Assembly: GCA_033030425.1 (NCBI GenBank)
Contig: JAUFSD010000002.1
Coordinates: 3,224,001-3,288,000, forward strand
Source: Verpa conica
Taxonomy: Eukaryota; Ascomycota; Pezizomycetes; Pezizales; Morchellaceae
DNA length: 64,000 bases
Direction of reading: 5' to 3'
Position numbers and translations under genes: made by a program. Position 1 is the first letter of the stretch. Each line of letters opens with the position of its first letter. The notes beneath the pieces were generated by a model. The model ran no database searches. It had not been told where the DNA came from and was given only the letters and a program-made list of their open reading frames with translations. Below, piece by piece: positions 1-10,087 of this stretch.

Positions 1-881
1 GCCCATGCTCACTAGCTAGTAGAATGTTTGTTAAAGTTCTACTCTAGATACTGCCCCCACTTCCGTACCAATTTTGCCGACGGCTATATATGTGTATTAT
101 AAATTATATTTTAGTAGATTTTATCAGATCATAATAAAAACTTTAGGGGTTAATATAATACTAAAGCTAGTGGGGCGCCTATCATTTTGTTCCGCCCGCA
201 ATGCACCCTTGGGGGCTTATCTGATTCTTGTTTATGAAACATCTTGAGCCTCGGGATCTCCGAGTTACACAGCTAGTAGCTACTAAAGAGCTGGGAAGGT
301 CGATTCGAGTGAGCCGATTGCTAGCGGGTACATGTATTATCGGAATATGGGCCCTGACACATTATCCCTACTAAGGTATACTATCAAGAGATACCCGAAA
401 GTGGGTTTCGTTACTATTAATGGTTACTAGAAGACGTCATGAATTCTTGAGTTCCGCTATTAGATATGTCTCGGGAACTCCGTTATCGGATTATAGTCTG
501 TAAATTGTCTAGATATACGTTGTCCAAGTCTTGTGATGGTTATTTATCGGCATGCTTGCAATGTAGCTGGGTGAGGGCTAGTGTAGGTGTAAATTGTGCT
601 AATTTTTGTATCTTTGAGGGTTGAGTCAATAGGACTTTTTACAGGGCTAAAAAATTGTAGGAACGTGAATTTTAGTCATTCTTATCGATTAAATTACTCT
701 TCGCTCTTCCACGGAGGTCTCTTCGGCATTGCCATAGCCTCAGGGCTTCATTCATTCATTTAGGTCTCTTCGGCGGCTACACTACACCGAGTGAGACTCG
801 GTGAAGTAATAAGACTCGTTATAGCTGCGTATTCATTCATCTTTACTACTCCCGTCTTCCGCGGAAAAAAGTAGTCTACCT
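1..881. other. Non-coding stretch downstream of the Rqc2 gene
   Basis: No reading frame or spliced model could be supported here. The part next to the Rqc2 stop codon is probably its 3' UTR and terminator region, since that gene runs leftwards into it. It holds two copies of the 13-mer AGGTCTCTTCGGC about 50 bp apart (near 714 and 763), a perfect 8-bp inverted repeat at 785-803, and one TACATGTA palindrome at 329-336. The composition is mixed and AT-leaning, with no long open frame on either strand. Confidence 0.6.
785..803. repeat. Perfect 8-bp inverted repeat with a 3-nt loop
   Basis: CACCGAGT and ACTCGGTG flank a GAG loop, which would form a tight hairpin on either strand. It lies 79 bp past the stop codon of the leftward Rqc2 gene, so it would sit in that transcript's 3' region. 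A role in 3'-end formation is only a guess; fungal polyadenylation does not need a hairpin. Confidence 0.5.
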
Positions 882-3800
882 TCATCTCTTCTTACTCCCT
901 CTCCCACCTCTCTTTCCACTACCACCCTTCCCTCCAGATGCCGTGGTGCTCCCACCAAAAACCTTCACTTTCGACACACCGACGCAATTAATCTACACAG
1001 CAATCAGCAATTAATCTTCCAAGATTGTAACTTTTACTGAGGGTTAGAATACTCACAATCTCTGCCTCCTTCCATCCCTTAATAAGTTCGTTTTCTCCCG
1101 GCCACATCCTTTCGGTATCAACACTCTTCATATCCATCTTTTTCTCACCCTCCGTTAACCATCGTGAAACTACATCCTTCACTGCCTTTCCTTTCTTGAC
1201 GCTGCCGGGCTGCATCTTTGTTTTGTATTTGAATTTACCCATAGCTCCCCAAGGTGCACATACTGGTATAGCCCCTAGTAAATTATCACCTGGCATTGGT
1301 GTACCAATAAAGGAGTCGAGTGGGATCTTAGTAGTGATATCTTCCTCCTCATCTTCCTCATCAGGGTTTTCACGTCGACGGGCTTCCTCGGCTTCGAGAC
1401 CTCTTCTCGAAGCACGCGCATGCTGCTCTTTTCGCCTCGCCTTTTGAAATGCAAGTTCTGCTTCCTTTGCTGCTTTAAGTGCTGCCGCATCTTCGGCTTT
1501 TGCACGCGCTGAGGCGGAACCGAGGAGCTCCATTGCGAGTGCGCGGTCCTCTTCGTCCTGGTGGGCATATTTGGATGCTATTTTCTTTTGCTTCCCTTTC
1601 TTACCGCGAACCTGTGCTGGCTGTTGAGATTCTGGTTTTACAGGAGTAGGCTTTTCTTTGTTTTTTGGGTCTTTGGGTGTTAATGTAGGAATACTAGTAG
1701 GGAGTTCTCTGCCAGCTGCACGGGCTTTTTTGAGTTCGCGACGTTCTTTCGAGGACATATGTTTACTGCCAGTTGGTGTGTCGGCCCTATCGGGGGCTGG
1801 GGGAGCTGTACCCTCATTGGCCTCGGGAGTGGCTGGTTCGTTTTCTGGTTCCGAGTCCTTTTCCTGCACTTCCGTATCAGGAAATTCTTCATCCTCGCTT
1901 TCTTCTACCTCTTCCAGTCCTTTCTCCTCTGTCTCTTCGGCAAGTTCAATTTGTGTGTCGGGAAACTCTTCATCACTTTCCTCTTCATCCTCCCCCTCCT
2001 CCCCCTCCTCTGCCTCCTCTGCTTCATCCTCGCCCTCTACCTCTATTTTCTCGTCCTGGGCGACTGTTTCGTTCATAGCCTCCTCAACCCTATGTTTTCC
2101 ATGCCTCTTCCGACTCTCCTCATCCACGTACCACAAGATCCCATATCCCAAAACCAATTGCGCAGGCGGTAAAAAGTTCTTCTTCCCTTTAATATCAAAC
2201 AACCCAGGATTCAGATACACTCCACCCACTGTCTTCCCAACCTGTTCATACGGGACCCACCACGCTGACATAACACTCTTACTATCCCACGCCTTACTCG
2301 TGGCCACCGACAATGTCCCAGCCTGATTCAACGTACTAGGCGGAATCGGTGCGTTTGGTGTAGTAGGATTGTTTTTAATAATTACCATAGCAGCCCCCTC
2401 AACATCGGCGGAGACATAGACATCACCTCGTCTGAAGTAGCGCCTATACAGAATCTCGCTCTGTTGGAAGTCTCTACCGCCAAGGACAAGGTATCCGTCA
2501 CTAGATATAAAGAAAAGAAATTTCTCGAACCATACTTGATTCCGGACAGGACGGAGAATATCCTTCTCCTGTTTCAGTGCTTTTTTAAGGTCAACTTGTA
2601 TTTTCTTTTCAGTAGATTTGAGAGCTTTGTTGGAAGACTGTATAGTTTTAGATTCTTTGACGAGAAGGACCTTTTTTTGTGTGAAGTAAGAGGAAGCGTT
2701 TGCGTAGCCAGTAAGGGAGAGATCGATGTCTATGTCGAGAGTTTTTGCTGGCTTTTTAGCCCCCCGAGGTGTAGTATCATCATCTTCTTCAGAGTCGTCG
2801 GGGTCAGTTTCGTCGGCAGACTCCTCATCGTCGGATTCTTCTTCAAAGTCTGGTTCTCCAAGTGTTATAGTGACTGTGTTTTCAGATAGTTTTAGAGGAA
2901 GTTTGATAAGCTCCGCGACAGCATTACCCCTCTTCCTCTCAATCTCAATTAGCTGACCCATTGCGACCCAATCCATGCCTTGTGCGATAAGCCCGTTAAC
3001 ACTCGCAATAACCTCCTCTACACGGTCCAGGTTCGCCTCAATCGCCTGCGCTTTCGCTGTATTGATTTCCTGTAGAGTCCGAAGCCCTTCTACACGTTTT
3101 GCGTGATCCGTGCGCGCAGCATCTAGGCGCTTTATTGCATTCTCTTTCATAGTGCTAATACGGGTTTCAGACTTTTGAGATTCTATGGAAGAGAAGAATG
3201 TATCGACGGTACGGTTGTAGCCATCGCACTCGATCGTCTTTACACCGGAGGCATGGAGGTACTGTAAAGGGAGGAAAGGGAAAAAATCGTCGTAGACCAT
3301 GCCCTTTGCTTCGCCTTCTTCTTGGATCTTCTCTGGTTGTTCGGATTCTATGGCTTCTGTTGTACCAAAGGGAATTTTCTTAGGCTGTGGTTCCGCTGCA
3401 TCGTCGGTGCCGAAGGAAACACCCTTTTTATCTTTTTTATCTTTTTTATACCCACCTATCTGTTCAACCTGAGGGCGGGGAGCTTTGGCGATGATGTATC
3501 CTTTGATTCCAGTGCCACTTACATCAGCCATGATACCTTTTATCATCTTTTCTGCTTCCTCAAAGGCGTTAACAATAGCGGTCAACTTTCCGTCATCGGC
3601 TAGGACTTCTTCGGCCTTGGCGTCAGGATTAACACCCGTCACAAGGAAGCAGTGTTCGATGAGTGTTGGTGAGAACTCTGGCATCCGTGATGAGAGGATC
3701 CTTTTCACAACCTCCTCCCCCTTCTTCTTCTTCTTCTTGAACTTTTTACCGGCGCCCTGATGAGCTACATTTGCGACTTCTGGTTGGGCATCCTCATCTT

Positions 3801-4383
3801 TGAGAGATGCCTCCAGAGCCCCCGTGATCCGCTCCCTCAGCCCACCCTCCGCAGTCCTAGTAGAAACCTCATATTTCGCCCCAACCTTGCACTCCCCTAT
3901 GCCACCTTCACCACCTTTGACATCTCTCAACACAGCAACAATAGTCCCCTCCGCGCCGACCAACACCACATTACCCCCCGCATAAAACTCCAGGTAAAGC
4001 CGATAATCCCCCGGAGAGAACTCAAACTCCAGAACCCTGTCAGTGCCAATCTGCTGGACCTTTGTGCATCTGCGTGTTCGTAGGCATTTCCGTAGCTTCG
4101 TTACGAACGATGACTGTTTGCCCGCTGTCCCACGTGAGAAGGTTGTCAAGTGGCAGCGGAAGCCAGAGTCAATGAGTAGGAGGTGCTTTGACTCGGGCTT
4201 TGCAAACTTGAGGAGAAAGATCCTCGAGGTGATGTCGTAGATGTTGGAGAGACGGTAATTCGTTATTGTAGCAGAGAGCTCGTGGGCTATGACCTATGAG
4301 GGGGTTAGTTTGAGTAGAGTGGTAGAAGGGGGGAAAGGGACTGGCCATACCTGGAGGTCTAGGGATGAGAAACGTTGTTTCAT
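882..4383 (-). CDS. RQC2: Ribosome quality control complex subunit 2 (Rqc2/Tae2/NEMF, NFACT family)
   Basis: This factor binds stalled 60S subunits carrying peptidyl-tRNA, helps recruit the Ltn1/listerin ubiquitin ligase and directs CAT-tail addition. Three exons: 4351-4383, 1057-4293 and 882-992, with introns of 57 and 64 nt; the product is 1,126 aa. The start is fixed by the family-typical MKQRFSSLD N-terminus in the small first exon. The order is NFACT-N (about 1-480), a central coiled coil, NFACT-R/DUF814 (about 594-740), a very acidic, low-complexity Glu/Asp/Ser stretch, and NFACT-C (about 1020-1090, with IPVCAPW and KYK). Asp9 and the Asp96-Arg97 pair correspond to the yeast residues needed for tailing (Asp9, Asp98, Arg99). 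The tail ends in a Gly/Lys/Arg-rich stretch encoded by the third exon. The protein is slightly longer than yeast Tae2, mostly through the acidic linker. Its antisense strand carries long shadow frames because of the acidic repeats. Confidence 0.95.
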
Positions 4384-5546
4384 TGTTGGGGCGGGGGGTT
4401 CTAAGAGGTAGATTTGAGGGGGAGTTGTGGGGATGTAGTGGGGGTAGTGGGGTGTGTGGGGCGTGTGGCGAGTGTAGACTGTGGCGAGTGAGACATGGCT
4501 GTGCATATGTGGTGGGGGTGTGGGGTACCAGCTAATCTAGACCGTGCCAAGAGGATCTACAGTTGCTTCAAACCACTTCGAGACACAGATAACAAAAGGC
4601 GTCAATACCGAGAAACATACACTTTTACTACCGATCAACGAATCCATGAGTTTCCCTCGTGGCTTCTATCTTGGTCTTTTGGATTCGACCAACCGGGTAA
4701 AATATTTCTGGATCTCCCGATGGATGTCTTTGCAATCGTTTCAAAGCCGTCGGGAATCGCACCACTCATCGCTCGTGAATTATAGCCAGTCCCACGTCTT
4801 CCACTCGGGTTTCCTTCAGACTTCCTAGTGGTTGCGGTCATGAAGTGTCATTCGGCGATAGAAAGGAAAAGAAAAGAAAAAGAAAAGAAAAAAAAAGTAC
4901 CTCACATAAAGTACTCTGCTCTACCGGCAGATAGGGTAGAATGCCTAGCACATGTAATATGTAATGCATGCTTAATCAAAGGTGAAACTTCCGAGTGCGT
5001 AGATTCCAATTCGCCTAGAGATTCTTAGGAAAGAGATACACATTCTACCTATCTAACAATCTTCCGAGTGGATAATGGAAAGTAGGATATTCCCCTCCCT
5101 TGACTGCCCCACCAACGTTGCTCTCCCCTCTCCCTCTCCCCCCTCTCCCCCTCTTCCACCCCACCTAGAAGAAAATAAAGAAAATAAACCCCAATCTTCC
5201 CAACTAAAGAATCGAAAATTAGTTACAAAAAATTCAGTAAAAATCCATCTCTAAGCTGGCTTCCCAAAATTACAAACGTACGCCCTGTATATCTAATCCC
5301 AGCGCCCAATGTGATATGACACTTCTATCAGACTTCTCCGGTACTGCCTCAGTCATATATGTCCACCGTTGCTAATTAAACTACCCACGCCGGGGTAAAA
5401 AGGGAAATTTGAAGTGCAAGAAAAAAGGAAAGAGAGGGAAAAGAAAAGAAAAACGGGTAGAATGGCCCCCGAACATCCTACATTGACATATATAGGGTGT
5501 ATGGCTATTTTTTATTCCCTTTCTTTCTCTTTCTACCCCCCCCCCC
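4384..5546. other. Intergenic region between Rqc2 and the ankyrin gene
   Basis: This 1.16-kb stretch should contain the Rqc2 promoter (right of 4383) and the 3' end of the leftward ankyrin gene. No reading frame here looks coding. Visible structure is limited to an A/G-rich run (GAAAAG repeats near 4862-4893), a C/T-rich run at about 5117-5165, another GAAAAG-like run near 5418-5450 and a C10 tract at 5537-5548. Mirror-like homopurine/homopyrimidine runs of this kind are common in fungal promoters. Confidence 0.55.
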
Positions 5547-6878
5547 CTAGGTGCTATCCAATATTTTCAATCTATTTTCCTTATCTGTGAGAACCTTGAT
5601 TACGCTCGTCCATTTGTTTTCCTCCGCGTATTGCAGTGGTGTTCTCCCACTTGAATCCTGGATTGTAATATCGGCCTCCACCTCGTTCTCGAGAAGTAGA
5701 CTGATCGTCGCAGAATCCCTTACGGAGACTGCATAGTGAAGCGCCGTCTTCCCCTTTGGGTCCGGTGTATCGATCTTGGCCCCCCGACCCAGCAATAACC
5801 GCACCATCTCTTCCTTCCCCTCCTGTTTAATGTCCACCTTATCCTTCGACAGCAGCCTCCTCAATTCTGGGGGAGCTCCAAGAACCGCTTCGTGAAGTGG
5901 GGTCTTTCCCTTTTTATCCTTCACGTCCACGTCCGCGCCCTTCTCAAGGAGCAGTCTAACAACCTCAGGTTTCCCATTATGGATTGCCACATGCAACGGC
6001 GGGGTAGGGTTCGGGTTTTCGATATCAGCACCGCGCTCAAGCAGTAAACGCACAATACTCTCAGATCCGTATAGTGCGGCGGTGTGCAACTCCGTCCACC
6101 CCAGATTATCAAGGACCCCGATCTCGGCGCCGGCGTCCACTAATAACCTTGGAACCTGGCTCTCATGGTACGCCCACTTCCCCGCATGTTTGATCGCAAG
6201 GTGAAGCACAGTCTTCCCCGTATTATCGCGGACTCTCGTGCTGGCCCCATGGCTCAATAGCGTTGTCACCACCTCCCCAACAGCCTCCTCTGCCTTCTGT
6301 CGTAGCTCCTCTAGATACTCCTCCCCGACTACCGGGAGCTTATCCTGCTTCAACCACAACCACCTCCCCTCCATGCAATGCCGACTCACAGCCGCCATCT
6401 GCAGCGGCGTCCTGTGGGACACACTACTAACCCTATTTGCGTCCGCCCCGCTCTCCAGCAAAACCCTCGCGATCCCTCTCCTCCCGTACAGTGCCGCCCA
6501 ATGCAGCGGCGTAGCACCCATCTTGTACTCCATTGGGTCCACCGCTGCCCCGTTCTCCAGCAACAGCCTCACAACGCATTCGTCGCCGTTAATTGCGGCC
6601 TTGTGCAGCGCCGTGAGGCCGGAGGTCGGGTCGCAGGAATTGATGTCTGCGCCGGCTTTCTCGAGCAGGTACCGGATCAGTGGTTCGTGACCGCGCTCGG
6701 CAGCCCATACGAGTGCGGGGGTGCCAAGAACATCCTGTGCGGCGAGCGTGTGCAGGGAAGACGTGAAGAGACGGGAGAAGAATTTGTTGGTTCTGAGAAG
6801 GGCATTGAGGTCGCGGGCTGAGAGGTCTGAAGAGACTTGGAGAAGGAGCTCGTTGGGGAATTTTAAGAGTGATTGCAT
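5547..6878 (-). CDS. F-box-like / ankyrin-repeat protein
   Basis: Single-exon gene, 443 aa. Residues 5-45 (FPNELLLQVSSDLSARDLNA and following) resemble an F-box-like helix pair. They are followed by about ten ankyrin repeats from residue 52 to 440, with recurring TPLHWAA, LLLERGAD and GKTPLHEA signatures. Repeat four carries an insertion at about 165-195 and repeat eight at about 335-358. Proteins with this layout are thought to be substrate adaptors for SCF ubiquitin ligases, with the ankyrin face binding the client; the client here is unknown. Very similar F-box/ankyrin proteins form large families in Pezizomycetes, which is the main clue to lineage. The start at 6878 is the only Met that includes the whole F-box region. 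The leader contains a 12-bp palindrome and a G12 run. Confidence 0.9.
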   Translation of the reverse strand: MQSLLKFPNELLLQVSSDLSARDLNALLRTNKFFSRLFTSSLHTLAAQDVLGTPALVWAAERGHEPLIRYLLEKAGADINSCDPTSGLTALHKAAINGDECVVRLLLENGAAVDPMEYKMGATPLHWAALYGRRGIARVLLESGADANRVSSVSHRTPLQMAAVSRHCMEGRWLWLKQDKLPVVGEEYLEELRQKAEEAVGEVVTTLLSHGASTRVRDNTGKTVLHLAIKHAGKWAYHESQVPRLLVDAGAEIGVLDNLGWTELHTAALYGSESIVRLLLERGADIENPNPTPPLHVAIHNGKPEVVRLLLEKGADVDVKDKKGKTPLHEAVLGAPPELRRLLSKDKVDIKQEGKEEMVRLLLGRGAKIDTPDPKGKTALHYAVSVRDSATISLLLENEVEADITIQDSSGRTPLQYAEENKWTSVIKVLTDKENRLKILDST

Positions 6879-6921
6879 AGACGCGGGTTTTTTTTTTATT
6901 CTTTATTTTTTTTTTGGAGGA

Positions 6922-6944
6922 GGGGGGGGGGGGAATTCGAATTC
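6922..6944. promoter_or_regulatory. G12 run abutting a 12-bp perfect palindrome
   Basis: A run of twelve G (6922-6933) is followed directly by GAATTCGAATTC (6933-6944), which equals its own reverse complement. It lies 44-66 bp upstream of the ankyrin gene's start codon on the minus strand, within the presumed 5' leader or core promoter. A regulatory role is inferred from position only. Confidence 0.3.
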
Positions 6945-7253
6945 TGTGGAAGTAGGAGGGATATCTAGTATGGCAACAACAATAACAGGTACTAGCTAAA
7001 CAAATAGCTAAAGGCACTGTGAAAAAGAGGTTTTTTTTTTGTTGTTGGTAAGGATTACTTGTGGGGTATGGATGTGAATTCAAAAGCTACAGAAAAGCTG
7101 GGATATTAAAGAAGGGGAATGAGGATGGAGGGGGAGGATGGGATTCTTTGACCGTAAGTAAATAGGAAAAGAAAGAGTGGGGGGGGGGAAAGCGGAGATA
7201 CTCCAAGAGCTGGAGATCGAGTTTCCTGTTGGTAAACTCACGAAAGTGGGATG

Positions 7254-8982
7254 GTACATGTAGCTAACTAGTGCGGAGAAAAGACAGCGAAGAACCGCGA
7301 CCTGAAGAAAAAAAAAGCTCCCATCGATTTCCTTGGGTAACTAGGATACCATAAAAATATAATCGGATCATTTGCCGGAATAGAATCTCAGGCTTCTCTG
7401 GACTCTGGAAACATCGGGGAAAATAGGGAGAGGGGGTTATCTAAACGAACACGCGGCAACTGCAACAGCCAGAGAGTGCGGACTGGGCCAAAGTGGAAGA
7501 AGTTTTGTATGGTCCATGAAACACCACGTCTGCCAATGATGGTTATCGCGGAGGGGCGATGGCTATTGGAGAACCAAGCGCTAGCCTGCAAATAGAAAGG
7601 GAAGTGCCCCCCCTCCCCCCCCCCCACAATGGCTATGGCGAAATGTTAAAGGGAATGTTGATAGCAGGACCGTGGGTTAGTGGGATCCAGTCTAGCTTTA
7701 TATATCTTACTCGAATTACAGTCGTCACGTTTTTCTTTTCTTTTACGATAACAGTCTCCTACTCGTACGTATCTACTACACCCTCTTGTTGTTTTGTACT
7801 CGTCAATCGCGGGAATCTACTCATCTTTCAGAGGGTCGAGAAGAGGAAAAGAAAAGAAAAATGCAGGGTAGCTCGATGGTATCACATTTGGGAGAGCCTG
7901 GGGGGGTGTGCGGTGGAGGGGGGGGAGGAGAGGGGAGGGAGAGGGGATGGGGGAGGGAGGGAGGGGAGAGGGAGCTTCTACCTACATGTCTTTACACTGC
8001 AAACGAGTAACAAGTACAGGTACATGTAACTTTCCTCTTCATATTTGCACCCGACCGGGCTCTTTCACACACACACCACTTCCAATCATATTCCCAGGTT
8101 GTAGCATATGTTGCACATTTCCATTGGATCGGTAATATTTTAACTTGTGACCATCTTGCAGTAGGCTTGCGTAGGGCGTCGGCCGACAGCCAATTGAATA
8201 ATGCGCCGGTGCAAAGAGCCTCATTTGATCATCCCAACCCATCGATAGAATGCTGATGCCCTGGGCCATGTTCAGGGAGAGTTCATTGCACCCCCGTCTT
8301 TTTTTTAATCTTTTTATTTCATTTTTTATATGTATGTGTTTTTATGTGATGAAGGGCTTCGATCCCTGCAGGCCGTTTCAAAGCCCGCATACACTGTCAG
8401 TTCATATCGTAAACGCAAGTTGGTCGCTTCGCCCTGCAAATAGAGCCACTTTGCTTGCTCCCTTCGGGTTTAATTTGCTCGCTCTTGTATGGCATTCTTG
8501 TAATCTGGCAGAGGGCGAGTCTTGGCCGCATCGGTCTCATCAGATGACCATTGGGCTGCATCTGGGGCCCGAAGCAGACACGGCTTTCCAGGATTATTAT
8601 ATAATGCTTCCCCGGTAGGTGGGAAAGTGATAGGATGGCCCATCACGGAACGTCACTCGCAGACGGAAACATTGCCCAGACTGGGCTGCCGCTTGTCCTC
8701 CCAATGCAACGCCGGTCAGCCGACATCCGCTTCCGTGTCTCTGTGTACATGTGTTTATCATGAGCTGAAAAGAAGAAAGAAGAAAGGGTAAAGGTACTTG
8801 GGCACGGCTCTGGCTATATACACTCTATAGGACGAGCTAGTCATGTCTGCTGGTACCCTACATGTACATATGCACGATGCAGCTTGTACCCGATGCGCAC
8901 AGGTTACGGCGTCTTTTGGGCCTGGAAGATTAGATGCATACTGTGAAAATTTCAATAACTACGGTACATGTAGGTACATGTA
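7254..8982. repeat. Cluster of five TACATGTA palindromes
   Basis: The octamer TACATGTA occurs at 7254, 8021, 8859, 8965 and 8975, the last two only 10 bp apart and both preceded by GG. Six further copies lie elsewhere in the window (329, 14323, 39102, 44963, 46240, 49307), all outside coding exons. Roughly one to two copies would be expected by chance in 64 kb. A protein-binding site or a remnant of a dispersed repeat are both possible. Confidence 0.55.
7900..7975 (+). other. G-rich tract with G-quadruplex potential
   Basis: The + strand carries about 75 bases made almost only of G and A with many runs of three to eight G separated by one or two bases. This satisfies the simple G-quadruplex pattern several times over. 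It is not inside any supported gene. Comparable pyrimidine-rich stretches occur at about 5117-5165 and in the first intron of the rhodopsin-domain gene (about 52784-52830). Confidence 0.6.
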
Positions 8983-9343
8983 ACATGCCTCCAGAACACA
9001 GAGCCTTCCTAGAAATGAAGAAAAGCAATACTAGAAGGCGAAAGAACGAAAAACTAACTTCTGGAAATAATGTGAAAAGAAAAGTATTTTTTTTCCCCGG
9101 TGTTTAGTTCTTTTTCTCTCTTTTTCTCTTTTCTTTTTCTTTTTCTTTTTTTAGTGCAGCATAGCTATTTCCCCGGGATCTCTCCTCTCCAGATAGCTCT
9201 CAATAAAGTAGGAAAACTATCCCCAAGGGCGAGTAAAGCAAAACAAAAGGAGACTGGTCGGGAGTAATGTAAGGACTGAATATGTAAAATGCAGTTCGTA
9301 CAGTGGTTAGGGTCGAGCAACCACCGAGGGTCGGGGACACTAT

Positions 9344-10087
9344 TCACCCACACGAAGGTAAATACCTAATTTCGTCTAGAGCAACCGAGTCATTGCGATG
9401 CCCATAAAAGCCCGTTTGAAATGTCTCTGGTTGCTCATCCCTTTGGTAGTTTCTAATCCTTGCGTATCCACCCAAAGATGGCTTGGGGATATCGGCCAGA
9501 CCTAAGACCCCAATCCTGTCCATCAACTGTTTGTGGTTTACTGAAGCCGACCTCCCGCCCCCGCAGGCAAGGCGGTGAAGATTTCCGGCATCGTCGTCTT
9601 CTGCTATATACCTTGCTATAGATGGCACTATTCCGCGTGTACGGAATTTCCGTTGGATCTGTCGTTCACTTAAATTTCCCCCGCCAATCTTACGCAAGCA
9701 TAGTTCTGCTTCTGCACTAAACTGGTTTTGTCTTAGCAAGAGTACACTCTCATAGATGTCTCAACTTACATCTTGACCTTCATTGGCTCTAGGGAAAAAA
9801 TCCCTAGAACCATAATCTTGGGGGACTTGTCTGTCAAATCCTCCAGCTATAGTGTTATGCGTTACATATTGGGGCAAGGGAACATCCCGCTCCATGGGGT
9901 GGGACTGGATTTCTATGTAGCAATCGAGGCGGTAAAGAAGATCTCTCCGCTGAACTGGAGAGGTTTGGGGGCTTTGGGAGGGTTTTTTCTGAATCGCTCC
10001 TCTGCGGTGCGCATGGCTTCCGGAGCTTTTGACATTGTCGATTTTGCCGGCCATTTTGTAGGGTGCCTGGGTTGAATTTGAGCGCAT
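9344..10087 (-). CDS. Hypothetical two-exon orphan protein
   Basis: Two frames on the minus strand (exons 9770-10087 and 9344-9721) are joined in phase 0 by a 48-nt intron with a perfect GTAAGT donor, a GCTAAG branch-point-like element and a CAG acceptor. This gives a 231-aa protein. No family or domain is recognised. The product is basic and hydrophilic, with a Gln/Pro/Lys-rich N-terminal third and no obvious signal peptide or membrane segment. A further intron could begin at a GTATTT near the 3' end (about 9362), which would replace the last six residues by a different tail. The splice fit is the main argument for a real gene; a chance frame cannot be excluded. It sits alone between gene-poor stretches, which fits a lineage-specific gene. 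Confidence 0.4.

Larger units (their letters stand above)
6879..9343. other. Non-coding region with purine tract and TACATGTA cluster
   Basis: No gene is supported in 2.46 kb. Short frames on both strands lack start context, splice signals or any recognisable domain. The left end should be the promoter of the ankyrin gene. The region holds a GAATTCGAATTC palindrome (6933-6944), a long G-rich purine tract (about 7900-7975), five TACATGTA octamers (7254, 8021, 8859, 8965, 8975) and a T/C-rich stretch at about 9085-9151. Confidence 0.55.

Noticed and set aside
1658..2326. 222-codon frame on the + strand, Ser-rich
   Set aside because: It is the antisense of the acidic low-complexity part of the Rqc2 gene, where GAA/GAG codons read as TTC/CTC; no own features.
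8250..8618. 122-codon + strand frame
   Set aside because: No domain or splice support, and it overlaps the palindrome-containing non-coding stretch.
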